A stretch of DNA of 64,000 nt from CAMFLJ01 sp963702555. GTDB taxonomy: Bacteria > Actinomycetota > Acidimicrobiia > Acidimicrobiales > Acidimicrobilacustridaceae. The stretch lies in contig CAVPCW010000012.1 in NCBI GenBank assembly GCA_963702555.1, forward strand, positions 404,224 through 468,223. The letters run 5' to 3'. Every line of letters begins with the position of its first letter. Position 1 is the first letter of the stretch. Of this stretch, positions 8,899 through 16,604 are shown in pieces. The position numbers were made by a program, and so were the translations under genes. The notes under the pieces were generated by a model. The model did no database searches, was not told where the DNA came from, and saw nothing but the letters and a program-made list of their open reading frames with translations.

Positions 8899-9390
8899 TC
8901 AGTCGCCGGCCATGAGGCGGATGGCGTGGGGCACCACGTCGATCACGGCCTCGACGCACTCGACCGCGCCGGAGGTGGAGCCGGGAGCGTTGAGCACCAG
9001 GGCGGTGCCCCGGGTGCCGGCGACACCCCGGGAGAGGCGCCCGAGCGGGTTGACCAGCCGCATGGCCTCGGCCAGGCCGGGCGCCTCGCGGTCGAGCACG
9101 ACCCGGGTGCCCTCGGGCGTGTTGTCGCGGGGGCCGAAGCCGGTGCCGCCGGTGGTGACGATGACACCGAGGAAGCCCTCGGCCAGCTCGACGATGGCCT
9201 CGCCGACGTTCTGGCGGCCGTCGGCCACCACGCGGTGCTCGACGACCTCGAAGCCCTCGACGGTGAGGCGCTCGACCAGCGCCCGGCCGGACTTGTCGTC
9301 GCGCGTGCCGGCGACGACGCCGTCGGACACGGTGAGGACCTTGGCCTGCAGGCCGGCGGCAGGCGTGGTGGTGGCGGCGTGGTCGGTCAT
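8899..9390 (-). CDS. MogA/MoaB-type molybdopterin biosynthesis protein
   Basis: A 163-residue protein of the MogA/MoaB fold, which adenylylates molybdopterin or a related dithiolene. It has VLTVSDGVVAGTRDDKSG at the N-terminus, the substrate loop VTTGGTGFGPRDNTPEG (about residue 80) and LVLNAPGSTSGAVECVEAV. MogA and MoaB cannot be separated confidently by eye, so no symbol is given. It sits between rsmB and ribD on the same strand. There are no other moa/mog genes in the window, so it may act with genes elsewhere. Confidence 0.9.
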   Translation of the reverse strand: MTDHAATTTPAAGLQAKVLTVSDGVVAGTRDDKSGRALVERLTVEGFEVVEHRVVADGRQNVGEAIVELAEGFLGVIVTTGGTGFGPRDNTPEGTRVVLDREAPGLAEAMRLVNPLGRLSRGVAGTRGTALVLNAPGSTSGAVECVEAVIDVVPHAIRLMAGD

Positions 9391-9426
9391 GGCCGAGAGT
9401 CTGCCCGCGCCCGAGCTCGAGCTGCG

Positions 9427-10575
9427 TCAGGCCGCGGGCACGCGGAGGCGTAGCAGGTACATGCCGTCGGTACCGGCGGCCTGCGGCAGCAGGAGGGCGC
9501 CCCGACCGAGTGGGGTCCACGGCGCAGCGGGCGGGTCGAGGGCCTCGACGTCGGGGCGGGTGGCGGCCAGCCAGTCGTCGAGGGCCACGGTCTCGGCGGC
9601 GGTGACCGTGCACACGCTGTAGACGACCTCTCCCCCGGGCCGCACCACCGCGAGGGCCGCCGTGAGCAGGCGCTTCTGCAGCTCGGCGAGGTGGTCGACG
9701 TCGTCGGGGACGATGCGCCAGCGGGCGTCGGGTCGACGGCGGAGGGCACCCAGACCCGAGCAGGGGGCGTCGAGCAGGACCTTGTCGAACGAGCCGGGAC
9801 GGAACGGCGGGGCGGTGCCGTCGGCGGCCACCGCGACCAGACGCTCGGGGCCGAGGTCGAGCGACGCGGCGTTGCGGGTGACCAGACCGACCCGACCGGC
9901 GCGGGCGTCGGCGGCGACCACGGTGGCGCCCTGTCCCGCCATGTAGGTGGCCTTGCCACCTGGGGCGGCGCAGACGTCGAGCACGCGGTCGCCGGGTGCG
10001 GCGCCCACGGCCGCGGCGACCCACTGGGAGCCGAGGTCCTGCACGTAGCCGTCGTCGCGCATCGTGACCGCGGCCGGCCGGTTCATCTCCTCGAGCGCGG
10101 CGACGGCGGCATCGTGGCCGAGGTCGGTGGTGAGCCGGCTCATGATCCAGTCGGGCTGGCTGAGGCGGATGGCGTCGTCGGGCCACTCGACCGGCAGGGA
10201 CCGCGCGACCTTGCGCAGCACCGCGTTGCAGAGGCCCTTCAGCTTCTTGGGCGCCGACTCGACGGTGGCGCCCACCGCGGCGTGGGGCGGGGTGTCGAGG
10301 AACGCCAGCTGGAAGGCACCGAGGCGCAGCCACGCCCGGGCCGTGGCGTCGATGCGGCCGGGGTCGGGGAGGAAGCGGTCGACCAGCCAGTCGCACGAGC
10401 GCTGCATGCGGGTGGTGCCGTAGACGAGCTCGGTCACGAAGGCCCTGTCGCGGTCGGAGAGCCCGCTGCGCTCGAGCATCGGGGGCAGGGTGAGGTTGGC
10501 GTAGGCGCCGCCGGAATCGATGCGCACCAGGGCGTCGACCGCGAGCTGACGGGCGGCCACACCGGGGGCGCTCAC
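9427..10575 (-). CDS. rsmB: 16S rRNA (cytosine-967-C5)-methyltransferase
   Basis: Methylates a cytosine of 16S rRNA. The protein is 382 residues. An N-terminal NusB-like RNA-binding domain (about 1-130, AVDALVRID, LVYGTTRMQRSCDW) precedes the Rossmann methyltransferase: DVCAAPGGKATYMA (SAM motif I), LLDAPCSGLGALRRRPD (catalytic-type Cys) and YSVCTVTAAE (nucleophile Cys). A GTG start overlaps the fmt stop in a GTGA. The fmt-rsmB pairing is common. Confidence 0.94.
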   Translation of the reverse strand: MSAPGVAARQLAVDALVRIDSGGAYANLTLPPMLERSGLSDRDRAFVTELVYGTTRMQRSCDWLVDRFLPDPGRIDATARAWLRLGAFQLAFLDTPPHAAVGATVESAPKKLKGLCNAVLRKVARSLPVEWPDDAIRLSQPDWIMSRLTTDLGHDAAVAALEEMNRPAAVTMRDDGYVQDLGSQWVAAAVGAAPGDRVLDVCAAPGGKATYMAGQGATVVAADARAGRVGLVTRNAASLDLGPERLVAVAADGTAPPFRPGSFDKVLLDAPCSGLGALRRRPDARWRIVPDDVDHLAELQKRLLTAALAVVRPGGEVVYSVCTVTAAETVALDDWLAATRPDVEALDPPAAPWTPLGRGALLLPQAAGTDGMYLLRLRVPAA

Positions 10576-11522
10576 GCCCCCAGCCGTTCGCCGGGCTCCA
10601 GGTGGTTGCCGTTGCGCCAGGCCACGGCGTCCTGGTGGCCCTTGCCCTCGGGCTGGACCTCGACCATGCGGAGGGCGCCGGAACCGGCGGCGACGACCGT
10701 GCCGTCGAGGGTTCCCGGCGCGGCGCCGACCAGGCCTTCGGGTCGCTCGGCGTCGTCGAGCAGGTCGGCCTTCCAGACCTTCAGGCGCTTGCCCCGGAAA
10801 GGGGTCCAGGCGCCACCGAGGCGCACCAGTCGATCGAGCTCGACCGCCGGTCGGGACCAGTCGAGGGCCAGCTCGCCGGGGTCGATCTTGGCGGCGTGGG
10901 TGGGCTCGCCGGTCTGAGGCGCCGGCGCACCCAGCCCCTCGGTGAGGGCGTCGACCACCATGCGGGTGCCCATCTCGACCAACCGGCCCCGCAGGGAGGC
11001 GAGGGTGTCGTCGCCGGCGATCGGGGTCTCCTCGACGGCGTACACCGCACCGGTGTCGAGGCCCTCGGCGACCTCCATGAGGCACACGCCCGTGGTCGCG
11101 TCGCCGGCCAGCAGGGCGCGCTCGACGGGAGCCGCACCCCGCCAGCGGGGCAGGAGCGAGAAGTGCAGGTTCACCATCGGGACGGCTTCGAGCACCCGCC
11201 TCGGGATGATGCGGCCGTAGGCGACGACCACCCCGAGCTCGATGCCGGCGTCGAGCACGGCGTCGAGGTCGTCGGTGACGGGCAGGCCCAGCTCGAGGGC
11301 GACGGCCTTCACCGGACTCGGCGAGAGGGTGTTCCCCCGGCCGCGGCGCGTATCGGGCCGGGAGACGACCACGGCGATCTCGAATCCGGCGGCGTGCAGC
11401 GCGTGCAACGGGGGCACCGCCACGTCGGGGGTGCCGAGGTAGGCGATGCGGCGGGGCCTCGAGGGCGGGACGGCCAGCGGGTGTGGTTCGGGCCCGGTCG
11501 GCTCGGCGGAGGGGTCGGGCAC
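10572..11522 (-). CDS. fmt: Methionyl-tRNA formyltransferase
   Basis: Formylates initiator Met-tRNA with 10-formyl-THF. Its 316 residues include an N-terminal extension of about 20 residues. The formyltransferase core has IAYLGTPDVAVPPL and the active-site region VNLHFSLLPRWRGAAPVERALLAGD. The C-terminal OB-like domain has LGGAWTPFRGKRLKVW. A GTG start at 11522 follows the def stop by five bases. def-fmt-rsmB is a recognisable operon for N-terminal methionine handling and ribosome modification. Confidence 0.95.
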   Translation of the reverse strand: MPDPSAEPTGPEPHPLAVPPSRPRRIAYLGTPDVAVPPLHALHAAGFEIAVVVSRPDTRRGRGNTLSPSPVKAVALELGLPVTDDLDAVLDAGIELGVVVAYGRIIPRRVLEAVPMVNLHFSLLPRWRGAAPVERALLAGDATTGVCLMEVAEGLDTGAVYAVEETPIAGDDTLASLRGRLVEMGTRMVVDALTEGLGAPAPQTGEPTHAAKIDPGELALDWSRPAVELDRLVRLGGAWTPFRGKRLKVWKADLLDDAERPEGLVGAAPGTLDGTVVAAGSGALRMVEVQPEGKGHQDAVAWRNGNHLEPGERLGA

Positions 11523-11527
11523 GGAGC

Positions 11528-12070
11528 TCAGGGGAGGCGCAGGCGCCCGGCGGCGACCTCGGGCTCGGGCAGGCGCTCGATGCCCCGCATGCGCAGCTCC
11601 CGGATCGCCTTGCGGGCCTCCTGGCGCTGCTCCTCGGTGAGGTGCTCGACGAGGAGGATGCCCTCGAGGTGGTCGATCTCGTGCTGGAACACCCGACCGG
11701 CGTAGTCGTCGAGCTCGAGGTCGACCTCGTTGCCGTCGAGGTCGTAGCCCTTCACGTGGATCTCGTTCGGCCGCACGATCTCCCAGCTGAGCCCGGGAAC
11801 CGACAGGCAGCCCTCGACGAAGGTGAACTCGCCCCGGCTCTCGACGATGGTCGGGTTGATGATGATGCCCGGCTCGTCGTCGTAGTCGTAGACGAAGAAG
11901 CGCTGCTGGACGCCGACCTGAGGCGCGGCGAGACCGACGCCGGGAGCGTCGTACATGGTGACGAACATGTCGTCGACGAGCTTGATGAAGGCGCCGTCGA
12001 CCTTGTTGACGTCGGCTGCCTTCTGCTTCAGGACGGGGTCACCGATGATCCGGATCGCGTGCGGGGCCAC
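11528..12070 (-). CDS. def: Peptide deformylase
   Basis: Removes the formyl group from nascent proteins. Its 180 residues carry all three family motifs: GVGLAAPQVG, EGCLSVPG with the metal-binding Cys, and QHEIDHLEG with the two His and the catalytic Glu. The start is GTG 12070 with no Shine-Dalgarno but a TACCCT box six bases upstream, so probably a leaderless mRNA. It is divergent from the methyltransferase at 12093 with only 22 bp between the start codons. Confidence 0.96.
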   Translation of the reverse strand: MAPHAIRIIGDPVLKQKAADVNKVDGAFIKLVDDMFVTMYDAPGVGLAAPQVGVQQRFFVYDYDDEPGIIINPTIVESRGEFTFVEGCLSVPGLSWEIVRPNEIHVKGYDLDGNEVDLELDDYAGRVFQHEIDHLEGILLVEHLTEEQRQEARKAIRELRMRGIERLPEPEVAAGRLRLP

Positions 12071-12076
12071 GGGTCA

Positions 12077-12086
12077 AGGGTAGCGT
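12077..12086. promoter_or_regulatory. Overlapping divergent -10 boxes, def and methyltransferase
   Basis: TACCCT on the minus strand (12082-12077) is 6 nt from the def GTG. TAGCGT on the plus strand (12081-12086) is 6 nt from GTG 12093. The two hexamers share bases, so the two promoters cannot be occupied by polymerase at the same time. Confidence 0.55.
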
Positions 12087-12092
12087 CGAGCG

Positions 12093-12740
12093 GTGCCCGG
12101 ACCCTCCTCGCAGTACTTCGCCCGGCAGCCGTCGGTGGCCTCCGACCGGCGCCCGGTCCGGCTCTCACTGCCCGACCTCGAGCTCTCGCTCACCACCGAT
12201 CGGGGCGTGTTCTCCACCGACCGCATCGACCCCGGCACCCGCCTCCTGCTGCAGGAGGCCCCCCATCCCACCGACGTCATGGGCGACCTGCTCGACCTCG
12301 GCTGCGGCTACGGGCCCATCGCCGTGTCGCTCGCCCGCCGGGCCCCCGAGGCCCGGGTCTGGGCCGTCGACGTGAACGAGCGGGCGGTGGCGCTGTGCGC
12401 CGAGAACGCCGTCGCCAACGGCGCCGAACGGGTGCACCCCGTCGTCGTCGACGACGCCGGCAGCCCGGTGGCCGGCGCCCCCCACGACGTGAGCTCCCTG
12501 CCCGACGTGCGCTTCGACGGCATCTGGTCGAACCCTCCGATCCGCATCGGGAAGGCCGCCCTCCACGGCCTGCTCACCCTCTGGCTCGATCGCCTCGCCC
12601 CGGGCGCCAAGGCGTGGCTCGTGGTGCAACGCCATCTCGGCGCCGATTCCCTCTCCGACTGGATGGAGGGCGAGGGCTGGGCCACCGAGCGCCTCGTGTC
12701 CCGGGCCGGCTACCGCCTGTTGGAGGTGTCCGCCCGATGA
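12093..12740 (+). CDS. RsmC-like class I SAM methyltransferase
   Basis: A 215-residue methyltransferase similar to the C-terminal catalytic half of RsmC/RlmG-type rRNA guanine-N2 methyltransferases. It has GDLLDLGCGYGPIAVSLA (SAM motif I), VWAVDVNERAVALC (motif II) and the catalytic GIWSNPPIRIGK (NPP motif). It is a single-domain form lacking the N-terminal duplicate of E. coli RsmC. Substrate not proven. The GTG start is probably leaderless. Its stop overlaps the next gene (ATGA), so the two RNA-modifying genes are co-expressed. Confidence 0.88.
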   Translation: MPGPSSQYFARQPSVASDRRPVRLSLPDLELSLTTDRGVFSTDRIDPGTRLLLQEAPHPTDVMGDLLDLGCGYGPIAVSLARRAPEARVWAVDVNERAVALCAENAVANGAERVHPVVVDDAGSPVAGAPHDVSSLPDVRFDGIWSNPPIRIGKAALHGLLTLWLDRLAPGAKAWLVVQRHLGADSLSDWMEGEGWATERLVSRAGYRLLEVSAR

Positions 12741-13321
12741 GCCGCCCCTCCCCCGCCGCGGGCGACGGACCCGTGGTCCCCCGCAACCTCGGCGGCACCG
12801 AGCTGAAGCGCCTCCACCGCGACTGGCGCCGCTCCACCGAGGGCAAGCTCGGGCTGCTGCTCGACGGCGTGCAGAACCCGTTCAACGTGGGCGCCATCCT
12901 GCGCACCGCCGCCGCCTTCTCCGTCGACCACCTGTGGCTGGTCGGCGCGCCCTCGCCCTCCGACGCCAAGGTCCAGAAGACGGCGCTCGGCTCCCAGCGC
13001 TTCTGCACCTGGACCGATCACGAGACCTCGGCCGAGGCCGTGGCCGCGGCCCGGGCTGCGGGCTACCGCATCGTCGGCATCGAGCTGGCCGAGACCGCCC
13101 GGCCGCTCCACGAGGTCGACCTCGCCAGCCCGGTGTGCCTCGCCATCGGCCACGAGGACCGGGGCCTGTCGAAGGAGCTGCTCGGCTCCTGCGACGCGCT
13201 GGCCTACATCCCGCAGCTCGGCCGCATCGGCTCGCTCAACGTGGGCACCGCCACCGCCATCGCCTGCTACGAGGCCCGTCGCACCGCCTGGACCGCCGGC
13301 GACGCCACTCCCCCCACCTGA
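12737..13321 (+). CDS. SpoU/TrmH-family RNA 2'-O-methyltransferase
   Basis: A 194-residue SPOUT-fold enzyme. The three family motifs are visible: motif 1 LLDGVQNPFNVGAILRTAAAF, motif 2 VCLAIGHEDRGLS and motif 3 YIPQLGRIGSLNVGTATAIA. Motif 3 with SLNVG is the knot that binds SAM. It lacks a long N-terminal RNA-binding domain, closer to TrmL/TrmH-size enzymes. The tRNA or rRNA target is unknown. It starts at ATG 12737 within the stop of the preceding methyltransferase gene and ends in front of a strong palindrome shared with convergent priA. Confidence 0.88.
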   Translation: MSRPSPAAGDGPVVPRNLGGTELKRLHRDWRRSTEGKLGLLLDGVQNPFNVGAILRTAAAFSVDHLWLVGAPSPSDAKVQKTALGSQRFCTWTDHETSAEAVAAARAAGYRIVGIELAETARPLHEVDLASPVCLAIGHEDRGLSKELLGSCDALAYIPQLGRIGSLNVGTATAIACYEARRTAWTAGDATPPT

Positions 13322-13343
13322 CGCCACCCCGCCGATGCCGGGG

Positions 13344-13392
13344 GAAGGTGGCTCACCACGTGTCGGATTCCGACACGATGTGAGCCAGCTTC
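13344..13392. terminator. Palindromic hairpin between convergent genes (family copy 1)
   Basis: TGGCTCAC (349-356 within 13 kb) pairs with GTGAGCCA (380-387). CGTGTCGG (359-366) pairs with CCGACACG (370-377) around an ATT loop. GAAG/CTTC extend the base. No T-tract follows on either strand. Its position between two convergent stops suggests a bidirectional terminator. Bases 13347-13395 align without gaps to 22798-22846. Confidence 0.6.
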
Positions 13393-13404
13393 GGGTGTTG
13401 GGCG

Positions 13405-15168
13405 TCAGAGGCGGAGGGGGTCGACCTCGACGCGCACCCGGCCGGGGGGCCGGGCCACCGTCGCCATGGCGGCGCACAGCGTGTCGTGGTCGGGCGCCCG
13501 CAGCAGCCACCGGCCGTCGGCGGGCCCGAGCACCTCGACCCCGGCCGGCTGCCCGAACGCCTCGACCCACGCCGGCGCCGACGGCCCGGAGACCACGGCC
13601 ATGGCGGTGGCCGGCGGGTAGGCCAGCTCCCGGCGTCGGTCGGCCTCGGCGATCGCCACCCGGGTCGGGTCGGCCATGACGGCGGCCTGCACGACCTCGT
13701 GCCGGGGCTGGCGGGTCTGGAGCAGGATCCGGCCCCCGCCGGGCCGCCCGCCCACGAGGCGCGCCGCCCGCACCAGCAGGCCGAGGGCTTCCTCGGCGGC
13801 GCGGTACCGGGGGGCGAGCAGCTCCTGGTCGAGGTCGAGGAAGGCCACGACGTCGGCGGCGTCGAGCTGGTGCAGCGCCGCCTCCGTGCCCACCACGATG
13901 CGGGTGCCCGGGCCGCCGGCACCGAGGTCGACATCAGCGGTGAGCTCGGCGACGGGCTCGCGGGCCAGGGCCTCGAGCTCCTCCCGGACACGGCTCACAC
14001 CGGCCCGCAGGTTCTTCATCCGGGTGGCCCCGCAGTGGGTGCAGATGACAGGACGGACGGTGCCACACCGCAGGCAGGCGAGCGACCCCTCCTCGGCCTG
14101 GACCACGGCGGCCTGGCACCGCTCGCAGGTGGCGACCTCGCTGCAGTTGGCACAGCTCGTCAGCCGCGACCGACCCTTGCGGTTGAGGATGCACACCACC
14201 CGGGCATCGGACCGCAGGGCCTGCACGAGGCGCTCGCTGAACAGGCCCTCGCCCGGAGGAGCGCCGCGCCGGTCGATGGCCTCGACCAGCGGCCAGCCCG
14301 CCCGCTCGGCCGCCCGGCTCGGGGTGAGCAGCGGTCCGAGCTCGAGCGCCTCGAGCGACGGTGTGGGGCTCACCATCACGCACGGCACGCCGAGGCGCCG
14401 CGCCCGCTCGACGAGGACGTCGCGGGCGTGCCAGGTGGGGGCCTGCTCCTGTTGCAGCGACTCGTCGTGCTCGTCGAGCACCACGATGGCGGCGGGGCGG
14501 GCGATCGGGGCCCAGGCCGCCGCCCGGGTGCCGAACACGCTCGAGGCACCGGCCCGTGCCGTGGCCCAGTCGTCGGGCATGAGCGCCACGGGCTGACCGG
14601 CGCGGCGCAGACGCAGGCCGAGGCGACGCACCGACGACGCCACCGGGCCGACCACGAGGATCGGCCCGAGCGCGGCCGCGGCGACCAGCACCGGGTAGGG
14701 GTCGGCGGCGGGCGGGAGCCGCACCGTGGCCACCCCCGCGGCCAACGCCTCGGCCGCCAGGTCGTGGACCTCGTCGGGGGCGACCGGCGCCGGGGGCGGG
14801 ACCCGGAGGCGGGGGGCCCGGGGCAGGGCCCGGACTGCATGCGACGACGTGGCCGTGCGCAGCACCGACGCCGGCCGGCCCGCCCATCGCCACGCCGCCC
14901 AGTCGGCCAGCTCGAGCAGCTCCGGGGGCGGGCCCCAGCCCGTGACCTTGGCCAGCGGCTGGAGCTCGACGCCCTCGGGCGGCTCGACGTCGTCGGCCAC
15001 CACCCAGCCCCCCACCCGGCGGCCGGCGAGGGCGATGCGCACGACCGTGCCCACCCGGATCTGCTCGTCGAGGGCCGCGGGCACGACGTAGTCGAAGAGC
15101 TTGTCGAGGCCCGGTTCGTCGGGTCGGACCCGCACCACCCGACCCACCGGGCGCGTCGCGTCGTCCAC
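13405..15168 (-). CDS. priA: Degenerate primosomal protein N' (PriA-like), no ATPase motifs
   Basis: A PriA-type protein of about 587 residues. The N-terminal DNA-binding part has PDEPGLDKLFDYVVP and VGTVVRIALAGRRVGGWV. The zinc region keeps paired cysteines (CANCSEVATCERC, CLRCG, CTHCG). The helicase core is worn down: no GxxGxGKT Walker A is present, and the DEEH box reads DEHDES. Actinobacterial PriA proteins are known to lack detectable helicase activity motifs, and this fits. The start is set at GTG 15168, after the palindrome that separates it from metK; the frame stays open further upstream. Confidence 0.85.
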   Translation of the reverse strand: MDDATRPVGRVVRVRPDEPGLDKLFDYVVPAALDEQIRVGTVVRIALAGRRVGGWVVADDVEPPEGVELQPLAKVTGWGPPPELLELADWAAWRWAGRPASVLRTATSSHAVRALPRAPRLRVPPPAPVAPDEVHDLAAEALAAGVATVRLPPAADPYPVLVAAAALGPILVVGPVASSVRRLGLRLRRAGQPVALMPDDWATARAGASSVFGTRAAAWAPIARPAAIVVLDEHDESLQQEQAPTWHARDVLVERARRLGVPCVMVSPTPSLEALELGPLLTPSRAAERAGWPLVEAIDRRGAPPGEGLFSERLVQALRSDARVVCILNRKGRSRLTSCANCSEVATCERCQAAVVQAEEGSLACLRCGTVRPVICTHCGATRMKNLRAGVSRVREELEALAREPVAELTADVDLGAGGPGTRIVVGTEAALHQLDAADVVAFLDLDQELLAPRYRAAEEALGLLVRAARLVGGRPGGGRILLQTRQPRHEVVQAAVMADPTRVAIAEADRRRELAYPPATAMAVVSGPSAPAWVEAFGQPAGVEVLGPADGRWLLRAPDHDTLCAAMATVARPPGRVRVEVDPLRL

Positions 15169-15185
15169 GCTCCGCGCGCGCCCCT

Positions 15186-15239
15186 CCGAACTGGTTGTGG
15201 ATCCGCTCGCTGGAGCGTGCTCATCCACAACCAGTTCGG
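15186..15239. terminator. Palindromic hairpin between metK and priA
   Basis: A perfect 17-bp inverted repeat (15186-15202 with 15223-15239, CCGAACTGGTTGTGGAT and its complement). The 20-nt centre holds a further 5-bp stem (CGCTC/GAGCG). It lies after the metK stop and before the likely priA start. The CTGGTT...AACCAG base and the adjoining TTCGGG resemble the hairpin at 22.8 kb. No T-tract follows. Confidence 0.55.
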
Positions 15240-15347
15240 GAGGAGGGTCGTCGGGGTCGGGCCCGTCGGGCGCGCCGAAGTCGAACGATCCCTGGTCGCG
15301 AGGTGGGCGGGCGGCCACGGTGGTGCGCCGCCGACGGGTCGGACCGG

Positions 15348-16541
15348 TCAGAGCCCGAGGGCCGACTTCAGCTGCTCGACCCGGTCGGTGCGCTCCCAGG
15401 TGAAGTCGTCGCCGGTGCGGCCGAAGTGGCCGTAGGCGGCGGTCGCCCGGTAGCGCGGCTTGCGCAGGTCGAGGTCGCGGACGATGGCGGCGGGGCGGAG
15501 GTCGAAGATCTCGCGCACGGCCTCGGAGATCTTGTCCGGGTCGACGGTGGAGGTGCCGAAGGTCTCGACCATGAGCGACACCGGGTGGGCGACGCCGATG
15601 GCATAGGCGACCTGGATCTCGCAGCGCTGGGCGGCGCCGGCGGCGACCAGGTTCTTGGCCACCCAACGGGCGGCGTAGGCGGCCGAGCGGTCGACCTTGG
15701 ACGGGTCCTTGCCCGAGAAGGCACCGCCGCCGTGGCGGGCCATGCCGCCATAGGTGTCGACGATGATCTTGCGGCCGGTGAGGCCGGCGTCGCCCACCGG
15801 GCCGCCGATGACGAAGCGGCCGGTCGGGTTGACGAAGACCTCGTAGTCGTCGTCGGCGAACTGGGCCGGGATCACGGGCCGGATCACGTGCTCGATCAGA
15901 TCGGGGCGGATGGCGTCGTCGCGGTCGATGCCGTCGTTGTGCTGGGTGGAGATCAGCACGGTGCGCAGCTTGACCGGCTTGCCGTCGACGTAGTCGAAGG
16001 TCACCTGGGTCTTGCCGTCGGGGCGCAGGTACGGCACGGTGCCGGCCTTGCGGACGTCGGCGAGGCGCTCGGCCATGCGGTGCGCCACGTGGATCGGCAG
16101 CGGCATGAGCACGTCGGTCTCGTCGCAGGCGTACCCGAACATCATCCCCTGGTCGCCGGCGCCCTGCTGGTTCAGCTGGTCCTCGCCGGAGGTGCCGGAA
16201 CGGACCTCTTCGGAATCGTCGACGCCCTGGGCGATGTCGGGGGACTGCTCGTCGAGGCTGACCAGGACCCCGACGGTGTTGCCGTCGTAGCCGTAGGACT
16301 CGCGGTTGTAGCCGATCTCGTTGATCGTCGACCGGACGATCTTGGGGATGTCGACGTAGCCCGAGGTGGTGATCTCACCGGCGACGACGGCGAGGCCGGT
16401 GGTCACCAGTGTCTCGCAGGCCACGCGGCTCATGGGGTCCTGGGCCAGCATGGCGTCGAGGATCGCGTCGGAGATCTGGTCGGCCACCTTGTCGGGATGG
16501 CCCTCGGTCACGGACTCCGAGGTGAAGGTCCAGCTGGTCAC
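15348..16541 (-). CDS. metK: S-adenosylmethionine synthetase
   Basis: Makes SAM from methionine and ATP. Its 397 residues carry the signature hexapeptide region GAGDQGMMFGYA, the P-loop-like GGGAFSGKDPSKVDRSAAY, N-terminal SVTEGHPDKVADQISDA and VVAGEITTSGYVD. The start is GTG 16541 with AAGGAG upstream. coaBC lies 63 nt upstream on the same strand. No SAM riboswitch fits in that gap. Confidence 0.97.
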   Translation of the reverse strand: MTSWTFTSESVTEGHPDKVADQISDAILDAMLAQDPMSRVACETLVTTGLAVVAGEITTSGYVDIPKIVRSTINEIGYNRESYGYDGNTVGVLVSLDEQSPDIAQGVDDSEEVRSGTSGEDQLNQQGAGDQGMMFGYACDETDVLMPLPIHVAHRMAERLADVRKAGTVPYLRPDGKTQVTFDYVDGKPVKLRTVLISTQHNDGIDRDDAIRPDLIEHVIRPVIPAQFADDDYEVFVNPTGRFVIGGPVGDAGLTGRKIIVDTYGGMARHGGGAFSGKDPSKVDRSAAYAARWVAKNLVAAGAAQRCEIQVAYAIGVAHPVSLMVETFGTSTVDPDKISEAVREIFDLRPAAIVRDLDLRKPRYRATAAYGHFGRTGDDFTWERTDRVEQLKSALGL

Positions 16542-16604
16542 GCATGCTCCTTGCCGGCGGGAGGGGTCGGTCGGGGCTCGGGCCGCCCGCTCGTGGTCGA
16601 TTGG

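Noticed and set aside
16542..16604. SAM riboswitch upstream of metK
   Set aside because: The 63-nt gap is too short for the known SAM aptamers and shows only a Shine-Dalgarno site.
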